This document shows positions 27,786-35,420 of a DNA stretch of 64,000 bases, piece by piece. The position numbers and the translations under genes were made by a program. The first letter of the stretch is position 1. Every line of letters starts with the position of its first letter. Below the pieces are notes generated by a model that saw only the letters and a list, made by a program, of their open reading frames with translations, searched no databases and was not told the DNA's origin. The stretch comes from JAAFHB01 sp963675995 (GTDB lineage: Bacteria > Bacteroidota > Bacteroidia > Bacteroidales > Prolixibacteraceae), in contig CAXXIY010000001.1 in NCBI GenBank assembly GCA_963675995.2, forward strand, positions 2,356,001 through 2,420,000. The letters are read 5' to 3'.

Positions 27786-29078
27786 TTAATATTTAAATTG
27801 AGGACAAATTTTGCTGTAGCTCCATTTATCCCTCATTACTCTTTTCCTCAATTTATCCGCCTCGGGATCATTGATAAAACTTTCATTTTGAGGATTCCAT
27901 TGCAGTTTGCGATTGAGTTTTAATGCGATATTTCCACAATGCAGAAGGGTGCTTGTCCGATGACCAGATTCTGCGGTGTAAATGGCTTTCCGTCCCGCTT
28001 TAATACTGGTCAGGAAATCAATAAATTCATCATCTGCCGTTGGGAGGGAGATTTTTTTTCCTGTTAAATCGAATATTTTCATATTGCTTGCCTCCGGTTT
28101 TTTGTTCCATCCAGTCGATTCTATCCATCCCTCTTCCCCTTCGAGCCTGATTGTTCCGGGCCCTTCATTAAGATGCATGGTCAGATTATTGGCATATTTA
28201 TAGGTTAAATCAAACTGCCAGGCGGTATTGAAGATTCCGTCATTGTAAAAGCGTGTTTCCCCTGCTGGTGTGACCTCCGTTGGTCCCGAAAATTCATTGC
28301 CGGATACTAACTGTGCGGTATCGCAAAGGTGAGCCCCCCAATCGGTAATTACACCTCCGGAAAAGGCATCATACCACCTGAAATGGTAAAACGTTCTGGA
28401 ATAGATAAATGGGATCTCAGGAGCCGGACCAAGCCATAAATCATAATCAAGATCCTGCGGGGGTGCGGTAACTTCAAGTCCTTTTTTTGGCAATGCAGAT
28501 ACTGGCAGTCCTATTTCGATGTGTTTAAGCGTTCCCAAGCGTCCGTTGAGTGCGATCTCTGCCATTTGGTGGTAGATGGGGAGAAACCGGTCTTCTACAG
28601 ATACCTGGTAGACAACACCTGTTTTATTGATCACATCACTCAGTAATCGCCCCTCGGCGATGGTAAGTGTCGGTTTTTCGCAACAGACATGCTTTCCTTT
28701 CAAGGCTGCCATGATGGTGATGGGAACATGCCAGTGGTCGGGTGTCGAAATCTGAACAGCATCAATCGATTTATCTTCCAGAAGCTCCCTGAAATCCTGA
28801 TAGACTTTACAATCTTTTGATTTGTAAGTAGTATCCACCAGGTTTTTAGCGCTGGTTGCCCTTGATATACTAACATCACAAACTGCAACTATCCGACATA
28901 ACTTTGGGTAACTAAGATAACCTCTCAGGTTCCGTTCAACACCCTGGGAACCTGTGCCAATCATTCCTATGGTAATCAGATCGTTTGGATGCTTTGACCG
29001 GCAACCTGAGTTTAGCGGGATGATTGAGGATCCTGCCAGGATAACTCCGGAATTGAATAAGAAGTTTCTTCTGTTCAT
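27786..29078 (-). CDS. Gfo/Idh/MocA oxidoreductase, exported (copy D, divergent)
   Basis: The 430-residue protein begins NRRNFLFNSG, a Tat-like motif, followed by a hydrophobic stretch and a possible lipobox (LNSGC, Cys26), so it may be a membrane-anchored Tat lipoprotein. Family features: nucleotide loop GMIGTGSQG (38-46), EKP at 134-136, HIEIGLPV and GGVITDWGAHLCDTAQL. It belongs to the same family as copies A-C but has lost much of their sequence, including the shared C-terminus. It lies 12 bp from the DUF1080 gene and 14 bp from the isomerase gene, which points to making a keto-glycoside that DUF1080 then cleaves (established logic for such clusters; the specific substrate is inference). 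Confidence 0.87.
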   Translation of the reverse strand: MNRRNFLFNSGVILAGSSIIPLNSGCRSKHPNDLITIGMIGTGSQGVERNLRGYLSYPKLCRIVAVCDVSISRATSAKNLVDTTYKSKDCKVYQDFRELLEDKSIDAVQISTPDHWHVPITIMAALKGKHVCCEKPTLTIAEGRLLSDVINKTGVVYQVSVEDRFLPIYHQMAEIALNGRLGTLKHIEIGLPVSALPKKGLEVTAPPQDLDYDLWLGPAPEIPFIYSRTFYHFRWYDAFSGGVITDWGAHLCDTAQLVSGNEFSGPTEVTPAGETRFYNDGIFNTAWQFDLTYKYANNLTMHLNEGPGTIRLEGEEGWIESTGWNKKPEASNMKIFDLTGKKISLPTADDEFIDFLTSIKAGRKAIYTAESGHRTSTLLHCGNIALKLNRKLQWNPQNESFINDPEADKLRKRVMRDKWSYSKICPQFKY

Positions 29079-29090
29079 TGTATTCTTCTG

Positions 29091-29852
29091 TTAAAGGTTT
29101 CGAATCCATATATTCCGGTAACATACTTTACTCCCGTGTTCCTGTAAAAGGAGGGGAAGCATTTCAGCATGTGCCTTATATTCGGTGTGTTCAGTATGCG
29201 TTGTTGGTCCTTTTAGATCGACATGATTCTGTATTAAAACGCCATTCTGAAATACCGTAAAACGGGCTGGTGATTCCAGCAAACCGTCGTTTTTAAAGCG
29301 TGGAGCTGTAAATACAATATCGTAATTCTGCCATGATCCGGCAGGAAGACAGGCATTTACAAGAGGTTTATGTTGTTTATAAATGCTTCCGGCCTGACCG
29401 TTGTAATAGATTTTGTGTTCGTCCTGATAAGAAGAATAAATCTGAACTTCATACAATCCCATAAAATAGATTCCTGAGTTTCCGAAGTTTAAATTGTTTT
29501 GAACTTCCTTCTCCGGGATTTTCCACTCCACATGTAACTGGCAATCGCCAAATGATTGTTTTGTAATAATATCGCCAGTTCCAGGTTCTACTGTAAAAAA
29601 GTCGCCGCTGATTTTCCATGGAGCGGCAGTCCCTTTCTTCTGAAGACTTTCCCAAAGATTCAGATCATTTGAGGAGAAAAGGATAATTGCGTCGGAGGGG
29701 GCATTATTTCCAACCACAGGAGTAACAATCACCGGTTTTTTCGACCACTCCTCAAAGTTGTTCTTTACTTGAACCTGCGCAAAAGTATCGTTTAATATTC
29801 CCATGAATAAAATTGAGAACATTATATATTTGATTGGAAATATTGTTTTCAT
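29091..29852 (-). CDS. DUF1080 protein (3-keto-glycoside hydrolase/lyase type)
   Basis: The 253-residue protein has a signal peptide ending near DTFAQ and one DUF1080 (3-keto-disaccharide hydrolase) jelly-roll: LFSSNDLNLWES, ISGDFFTVEPGTGDIITK, FGDCQLHVEWKIP, GNSGIYFMGLYEVQIYSSY, then GQAGSIYKQ and an LPAGSWQNYDIVF segment. Members of this family cleave glycosidic bonds after C3 of the sugar has been oxidised to a ketone, by elimination or hydrolysis. It sits 12 bp upstream of oxidoreductase copy D and 22 bp downstream of the GH29-like gene, so an oxidation-then-cleavage pair is encoded together. It is the only DUF1080 protein in the window although there are five oxidoreductases. Confidence 0.87.
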   Translation of the reverse strand: MKTIFPIKYIMFSILFMGILNDTFAQVQVKNNFEEWSKKPVIVTPVVGNNAPSDAIILFSSNDLNLWESLQKKGTAAPWKISGDFFTVEPGTGDIITKQSFGDCQLHVEWKIPEKEVQNNLNFGNSGIYFMGLYEVQIYSSYQDEHKIYYNGQAGSIYKQHKPLVNACLPAGSWQNYDIVFTAPRFKNDGLLESPARFTVFQNGVLIQNHVDLKGPTTHTEHTEYKAHAEMLPLLLQEHGSKVCYRNIWIRNL

Positions 29853-29874
29853 AACGGTTAGTGAACCATATTTA

Positions 29875-31194
29875 TTATCTCAACTCAATGATGGTATCCA
29901 CATCATCCCACCGGTCGTTTTTGTTAAGTGTTAGAATCACAGAGGTCTCTGTTTGTTTTAAATCCACTTTATGATTGTTGACAAGTAACCTGGCAGAAGA
30001 AAATTTACGGCCGTCAGCAGGTGCTGGCAATTCGAGTTGCTGTGTCTTTGGAGGAAGAAACTGATGAAGCCAGGTTTTTGTACCATCGGCCGATTCGGTT
30101 GCTGTATAGGCTAATCCTACCAGAGGCTGTTTATTTAAAGTGACCCAGGCTTTTGCGGGACGGGTTCCAAAGATGGAGGGTCCTGATTTATCCATCAGCT
30201 TGCCTAACCGTTCACAAAATGAGGGCACCCCAATTTCCCACTTACCTCCCGGATAGGGACCAAAAGCCCAGTTTACTCCGCCGCCCTGTCTCTCTTTAAC
30301 CGAAGCCTGCAGAACCGTATATCGGTAAGCCAGTTCAGGACAAATAATTACAGAGTTTTTAAGAGCCCACCATTCACCAGTGATCGGTTTACAGACTACC
30401 CATTTTGCGGCAGGGTAGGGGGGATCCAGCGTTTCGAAAGCGCCATAATCATTGCAGGTGCGGTTCAGACCACCATTTTGAATCAGCAGTGCACCTGGCT
30501 GGCGACTTAAGAATGTCTTACGCAAACGGGGCAGATCAAGAATCTTTTTTGGAACACCTCCATCGAGGAAATAGCCGGTAACATCTTTCCCATAACGGTT
30601 GACCAGCTCGGCATAATAGGCATTGATAAAATCGTTGTATTTTTTATAAGGAGCCCCTTCATTATACCCTACCCGATCCTGATCCTCCTTCGTGAAATCG
30701 TGACCATCACTTGGATGAACATAAAACAGTACCCTGATATTTTTCGCCTTTGCTTCGCGGATCAAATCGGCCAGCACATCCCGTTTCGAACAATGACCTG
30801 GAAGGTATTGCTTCATCACTTCGCTGGGGTAGAGGACATTCATGTTGGCATGTGAAGTGGTGAAAATCAGGTACTGGGCACGCATTGTAGCGGCTTTCTC
30901 CACAAGATCTTTGGCATCAAAATTATCTGCCAATTCATCCTGACTTTTGATATCTGACCCATCTATCCAACCCGTTGAACCCCATTGGTATTTCTTCCCT
31001 GGAAACGAATAATGGGCAAAAAATCCCAGGTGCATTTCCAAGAGGGAAGCATGGGCAGAAGTGGAATCCTGAGCCAGGACGATGGGTTCCATTTTAGGTT
31101 TTACTTTTGCCGATATGGTCTGGAAAGAAAAAAATGCAGTCACAATCAGTAGTGTAATTAAAATACTGAATCCCGAAATTGGTTTTAGTTTCAT
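29875..31194 (-). CDS. Divergent GH29-like (alpha-L-fucosidase-type) protein
   Basis: The 439-residue protein has a signal peptide (about 1-29) and a GH29-like barrel. The candidate nucleophile is Asp211 in GYFLDGG; LGFFAHYSFPG (56-66) replaces the usual FGLF-type strand, and PSIFGTRPAKAW near residue 335 is the characteristic late GH29 motif. The normally conserved KHHDGF segment is replaced by TTSHANMN (112-119), so one or both active-site histidines are changed. It may therefore act on a different sugar, or on an oxidised one. It is first in a four-gene run (GH29-like, DUF1080, oxidoreductase D, isomerase) with gaps of 22, 12 and 14 bp and has a 303-bp region upstream, probably with the promoter. 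Confidence 0.68.
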   Translation of the reverse strand: MKLKPISGFSILITLLIVTAFFSFQTISAKVKPKMEPIVLAQDSTSAHASLLEMHLGFFAHYSFPGKKYQWGSTGWIDGSDIKSQDELADNFDAKDLVEKAATMRAQYLIFTTSHANMNVLYPSEVMKQYLPGHCSKRDVLADLIREAKAKNIRVLFYVHPSDGHDFTKEDQDRVGYNEGAPYKKYNDFINAYYAELVNRYGKDVTGYFLDGGVPKKILDLPRLRKTFLSRQPGALLIQNGGLNRTCNDYGAFETLDPPYPAAKWVVCKPITGEWWALKNSVIICPELAYRYTVLQASVKERQGGGVNWAFGPYPGGKWEIGVPSFCERLGKLMDKSGPSIFGTRPAKAWVTLNKQPLVGLAYTATESADGTKTWLHQFLPPKTQQLELPAPADGRKFSSARLLVNNHKVDLKQTETSVILTLNKNDRWDDVDTIIELR

Positions 31195-31497
31195 TTTATA
31201 AAGGATTTATTAATTTAAATTTGCATTGGCACAGAGCCCTAAATGACAACTTAAGTTATCAGGAAGAAATAAGGTTTGTAAAGAGATTATATTTAATCAA
31301 AAGATATAATGTCCCATATTAAACGTCTATAATTCAATCTATAACTCCTTTGAATATCAGATGTCCCAATTCCCCTCCTTGTAAGGGTTGAGAGAGGTCA
31401 GGGGTATGGGAGGTCACAAAAGTCAAAGTGAAGTATAAATAAATGCTACAACGTATTTTTACCTCTGATTACAGGGTTGCAGAACAATTGGATCACT
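31195..31497. other. 303-bp gap with a REP-like G/C-skewed stretch
   Basis: The gap lies between the GH29-like gene and oxidoreductase copy E. Most is AT-rich. At 31368-31414 there is a CCCCTCCTTGTAAGGG-type inverted core followed by purine-rich GAGAGAGGTCAGGGGTATGGGAGG, unlike its surroundings and reminiscent of intergenic repeats common in Bacteroidota genomes. No other copy was found in this window by eye. A promoter for the 26902-31194 operon is expected here but none could be pinned down. Confidence 0.35.
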
Positions 31498-32847
31498 TCA
31501 CAGATTCTCCCCATAGGCCCACCCTTTACGAGCAGGTTCCTTAATATATGGTTCCAATTCCGGACGCCCTATTGCTTTCATGTTTTTCGCATCATATTCA
31601 ATTTTTCCCCCGAACCTTTGGGCCAGAATGCCCACCTGGGCCATCTCAACCAGGCTCGCTGCATAATCAAAGTTCGATCCGGGCAAGGTGTGATTTTTGA
31701 TGGCTGCAATCCATTCCTGGACAGGTTTCTCCTCCAGTATTCTTGGAATAGTTTTTGCCGGTGGATTCTTCATGAACTCCGTCCACTCCTCTTTTGGGAC
31801 AAGCAGTCGTGCATTGTTTGGCCGCATACCGGTGATCAGTGTTTTTTTATCGCCAATCATGATCATCCCCTCATCGGGTAATTCGTTGATTCCCCATTCG
31901 GGTCTCACGGCTGGTTTTCCAAACCCTTCGTACCACTTCATCGTGACAGGTGCCTTATTGCCCCGTGCAGCAAACTGCCAGGTTACGACAGATTCCTCTG
32001 AAACAAACGAATGGTCCGGAACAGGGTTCCATCGTTCTGCTTCGGCACTGAGCGGAATTCCAAGATCCAGTGCCCAGTATGGAGCATCAAGGGTGTGACA
32101 GCACCAATCACCCAATTTCCCATTGCCGTAATAGTAAAACCCGCGCCAGTCGCCGGGTGCATAAACCTTATTGTATGGTCGTTCCTCCGCTTGTCCCTGC
32201 CATAAATCCCAATCCAGCTCCTTAGGGATTTCCATTGCCTGTGGCGGAAAAGTGGTGGAAGGAACAAATCCATTCGGGCCTCCACAGTTGAGTGAAGGTT
32301 GCCAGGCGTAAACCTCCCTAACCTGTCCTAGCAGCCCTGCATCGTACCACTCTTTTACCAGTCTGATGCCATTGGTGGTATGTCCCTGGTTTCCCATTTG
32401 AGACACAACGCCATAATGTTTGGCGGCTTTTTTCAAAGTACGCGACTGCCAGATGTTGTGACACAAAGGTTTCTCAACAAAAACATGTTTTCCCAGTTCC
32501 ATTGCGGCCATCGCAGCTGCAAAATGGGTGTGGTCGGGTGTTGCGATGATCACAGCATCAATGTCTCCAGCCATTTCATCGAACATAACCCTGAAATCCT
32601 TATACCTTTTCGCATTCGGACATGCCTTAAATCCCCTGGCGGATTGCCGGTCGTCAACATCGCACATGGCTACGATACTCTCTTTTGGAACCTGGGTCCA
32701 GCTTGCCTGCCCCCGCCCGCCAACACCTATCACGGCAATATTCAAACGGTTATTCGGTGAGCAGCTAAGCAGATTGGGAATTACCAGTGCTCCAGCCGCC
32801 GATACGGAGGCTGTTTTGAGAAATGTTCTGCGCGATAGATTTTTCAT
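31498..32847 (-). CDS. Gfo/Idh/MocA oxidoreductase, Tat lipoprotein (copy E, most divergent)
   Basis: The 449-residue protein has a Tat motif SRRTFLK (5-11) and a lipobox LLSC (Cys29), so it is probably anchored to a membrane after folding. It has the nucleotide loop AVIGVGGRG (38-46), EKP at 125-127, MGNQGHTTNG, and a GKLGDWCCHTLD segment in place of the GGQLTDWAGHHID segment of copies A-C. The GNQGH and LGDWCCH patterns occur in a separate subgroup of exported family members. It is 19 bp from the GH95-like gene, which in turn is 13 bp from the GH92 gene. A role in oxidising or reducing the sugar released by those enzymes is plausible (inference). Confidence 0.87.
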   Translation of the reverse strand: MKNLSRRTFLKTASVSAAGALVIPNLLSCSPNNRLNIAVIGVGGRGQASWTQVPKESIVAMCDVDDRQSARGFKACPNAKRYKDFRVMFDEMAGDIDAVIIATPDHTHFAAAMAAMELGKHVFVEKPLCHNIWQSRTLKKAAKHYGVVSQMGNQGHTTNGIRLVKEWYDAGLLGQVREVYAWQPSLNCGGPNGFVPSTTFPPQAMEIPKELDWDLWQGQAEERPYNKVYAPGDWRGFYYYGNGKLGDWCCHTLDAPYWALDLGIPLSAEAERWNPVPDHSFVSEESVVTWQFAARGNKAPVTMKWYEGFGKPAVRPEWGINELPDEGMIMIGDKKTLITGMRPNNARLLVPKEEWTEFMKNPPAKTIPRILEEKPVQEWIAAIKNHTLPGSNFDYAASLVEMAQVGILAQRFGGKIEYDAKNMKAIGRPELEPYIKEPARKGWAYGENL

Positions 32848-32866
32848 GGTTGTTTTTATTTGATTT

Positions 32867-35407
32867 TTATAGAGATACAGTGAATCCTTTTCTGACTAAA
32901 ATATATTTCCCGTTAACCTTGGTTTTGAAGCTTATTAAATTGCCATCGGCTGATTTTATTTTCTTCGAATTTTCGTAGATGTCAAGTCTTGATACTCCCC
33001 ATGGATTTCGAATCAGGCAGTCAGATCCTGACTGTGATTTTAATCCCACATATTGTATCTCTCCATTTAAAGAGGACGACGACACCAGGAAATTTCCCCT
33101 GCAAAGCAGTTTAAATTGTGCATCCCACTCTTTGGGCCATGCAGGAAAAACGCGGATGATGGTTGGTTCACCCGGTTTGGATGGGATACTCTGACAAAGT
33201 GCGTTCTGGAGCGCCTCTGATGAGCGACCGAGCCGTTCGGCGGTCATAGCCTGAATACCTTCCATACAATCCATACGGTTTTCAAACACCGATTTTGTTA
33301 AGGCCTTCATCTGATTTGGAATAAGATACTTTACTGCGTCGCTCCGTCCCAGCATTGCCCCAACAATAGGTAACATTGTTAAAGTTCCTGCGAGCGTATT
33401 TTCATGAATCCCATTGGGGAAATAGCCATCGAAGGTATTGTTCGCAATTTTCATCATCTCTCTATCCTTCGACTCCAGGGTCGCCAGGTCAAAACACCAG
33501 ATGGGCATTGTATTGAGGTCGGGTAAGGCTGAAGCTTCACCCCCTTGCTGTACCGGTAATAACGATTTTACAAATGTTACCGGCTTCCCATTTAATTCAG
33601 GGAAATCAATACTCATGGGAAGAGGGGAGAGGTTTTGCAGCAACTCCTTCCATAACGGGCGCAGATCTGCATCCACATTGAGGATTTCGGATGCTTTGAT
33701 TGCAACTGGCAGTATTCCCATTATCGACGAAATTTCCTCAACAGTATTGTGTCCGTCCCATATCGGTTCATTATCGTTGACATGATAGATGTGATATTTC
33801 CCGTCTTTTGCCTTTTTAAGATTAGGGAAATTCCTGTAAAACTCGGCAATCCCTTTAACCATTGGGTAGGCCGACTTCTCCAACCAAACCTTATCCTGTG
33901 TAAATTCATAATTCATCCAGTAACTATAAGCTAGTTTTGCGCCGCGTGAAAAAATGTGGGTGACCGGGCCAAATGCATCTTTCCCAATTCCGTTATTCCA
34001 CCTGCTCAGCCATCTGTTTCTTCCACCGGCATAATCTTTATAGGCCTGTGACCGCTGGTCCCATGGTTTATTGACAAGGAGTAACTCCCTCATCTCTGAG
34101 GCGATTGAATCGGGCATGGCATGATCACCCTCAAATCCGATGGTCTCGGCAATGTAAATTCCTTTACTTCCCCACTGCTGACGGGCTGAAAGGGCGCAGG
34201 CATCATACATTCGGGAATACATCTTGAACATGGGGTTAATCAGCTCAAATTTATTCGCTGTAAGGAGTGCATTATACAAACAGCTTTGATTGGCACCCCA
34301 ATACGATCCACCCCAGGCACGTGTGTCGCCATCCGTATTCCACAACATCCCGTTAAACTTGACCATATACTCTCCCCGTGAGGCAGAACCCATCAGATAA
34401 AGGTAATACGCATAATTTTTTGCCACATAATCAGCTTCCCCGTCAGTACTATGAAGTTGTATATACGACTGTTCCCAAAAGGAGTGCCACCACTCCAGGT
34501 TGGATGAGAGCATTTTAGTATACCCTTTTGATTTTGCATGATCCAGCTGAGTAATCGCTTTGGTTACAACATCTGTATTCCGGTCAAAGGTTGCAGCACT
34601 TGAAATCAATACGGTGTAATTCCTTGTTCCGGTTATTGTTGAAAGCTTTAATTCAGTGTCTTTCGAGATCCATGCCCTTGTTTTAGTATCAGGAATAGCT
34701 ATCGCGACAGCCGATTTGCAGAAATATTGATTTTCGGTGAACTCCTGGGTAAGGACAATTTTGTCGCCGATAATCTCCATTTTGGAGATGGCTTTATGTT
34801 TACCTCTTTGGACAATCAAGGGTCGTAACGCGTGCAGATTTACGACTGCCGGAGTTTGGAAAATACGTGAATCAACCACCTTTATTGCCATAACATCTTC
34901 ATCGTTCCAGACAAATGTCTTGGTTTTAATGCCCTTCCCGGATGTCTCTACCGTTGCGTCATAACAGGAGAGATGCTGATTGAAATTCTCATCGGTAAAA
35001 ACTGCTTCATTACTCTGGAAATCAATATCTACCAATCCTGATCCACCACAATAATCGCGGGGAGTACCATCAAAGGTTCTGGTGTCTGCATCAATTGAAA
35101 ATACATCAGTACGATTGATTTGATAACTAATTGCTTGTGCGGTTGTCCAGACAAGGCTCCCCATTCGTCCGTTTCCCACAGGCTGTCCATCCTGAGAACG
35201 TTTGGGTGGTTTGTTGTAAATCAAATCAGCTTTCGAAATCAATGACTGATAATCAATTGTTTCAATTTTAACTGATACTTTTCCTTGTTGCTTCGAAAGG
35301 GCAAATACAACACTAGTGGCTGACAGTAATACAATTAGGATAATTGCTGCTTTTATTTTGGACATCCTCATTTCTATATTTTTGAACTTTTCATTTTGAA
35401 ATTTCAT
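32867..35407 (-). CDS. DUF5703/GH95-like (alpha/alpha)6 glycosidase
   Basis: The 846-residue protein has a signal peptide beginning around MSKIKAAIILIVLL; the ATG at 35407 adds 14 residues before it, and ATGs at 35371 or 35365 are equally possible starts. An N-terminal beta-supersandwich (about 45-290) contains GQPVGNGRMGSLVW, the GNGRxG opening seen in GH95-type proteins, and TDVFSIDADTR. The (alpha/alpha)6 toroid follows with GMLWNTDGDTRAWGGSYW, VNDNEPIWDG and a late MQALTKSVFENR. GH95 members remove alpha-L-fucose or alpha-L-galactose. The acidic residues in NDNEPIWD and NTDGD fit catalytic positions, but assignment within the clan is uncertain. It lies between GH92 and oxidoreductase E with gaps of 13 and 19 bp. 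Confidence 0.7.
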   Translation of the reverse strand: MKFQNEKFKNIEMRMSKIKAAIILIVLLSATSVVFALSKQQGKVSVKIETIDYQSLISKADLIYNKPPKRSQDGQPVGNGRMGSLVWTTAQAISYQINRTDVFSIDADTRTFDGTPRDYCGGSGLVDIDFQSNEAVFTDENFNQHLSCYDATVETSGKGIKTKTFVWNDEDVMAIKVVDSRIFQTPAVVNLHALRPLIVQRGKHKAISKMEIIGDKIVLTQEFTENQYFCKSAVAIAIPDTKTRAWISKDTELKLSTITGTRNYTVLISSAATFDRNTDVVTKAITQLDHAKSKGYTKMLSSNLEWWHSFWEQSYIQLHSTDGEADYVAKNYAYYLYLMGSASRGEYMVKFNGMLWNTDGDTRAWGGSYWGANQSCLYNALLTANKFELINPMFKMYSRMYDACALSARQQWGSKGIYIAETIGFEGDHAMPDSIASEMRELLLVNKPWDQRSQAYKDYAGGRNRWLSRWNNGIGKDAFGPVTHIFSRGAKLAYSYWMNYEFTQDKVWLEKSAYPMVKGIAEFYRNFPNLKKAKDGKYHIYHVNDNEPIWDGHNTVEEISSIMGILPVAIKASEILNVDADLRPLWKELLQNLSPLPMSIDFPELNGKPVTFVKSLLPVQQGGEASALPDLNTMPIWCFDLATLESKDREMMKIANNTFDGYFPNGIHENTLAGTLTMLPIVGAMLGRSDAVKYLIPNQMKALTKSVFENRMDCMEGIQAMTAERLGRSSEALQNALCQSIPSKPGEPTIIRVFPAWPKEWDAQFKLLCRGNFLVSSSSLNGEIQYVGLKSQSGSDCLIRNPWGVSRLDIYENSKKIKSADGNLISFKTKVNGKYILVRKGFTVSL

Positions 35408-35420
35408 TTTTCATTGTTCA

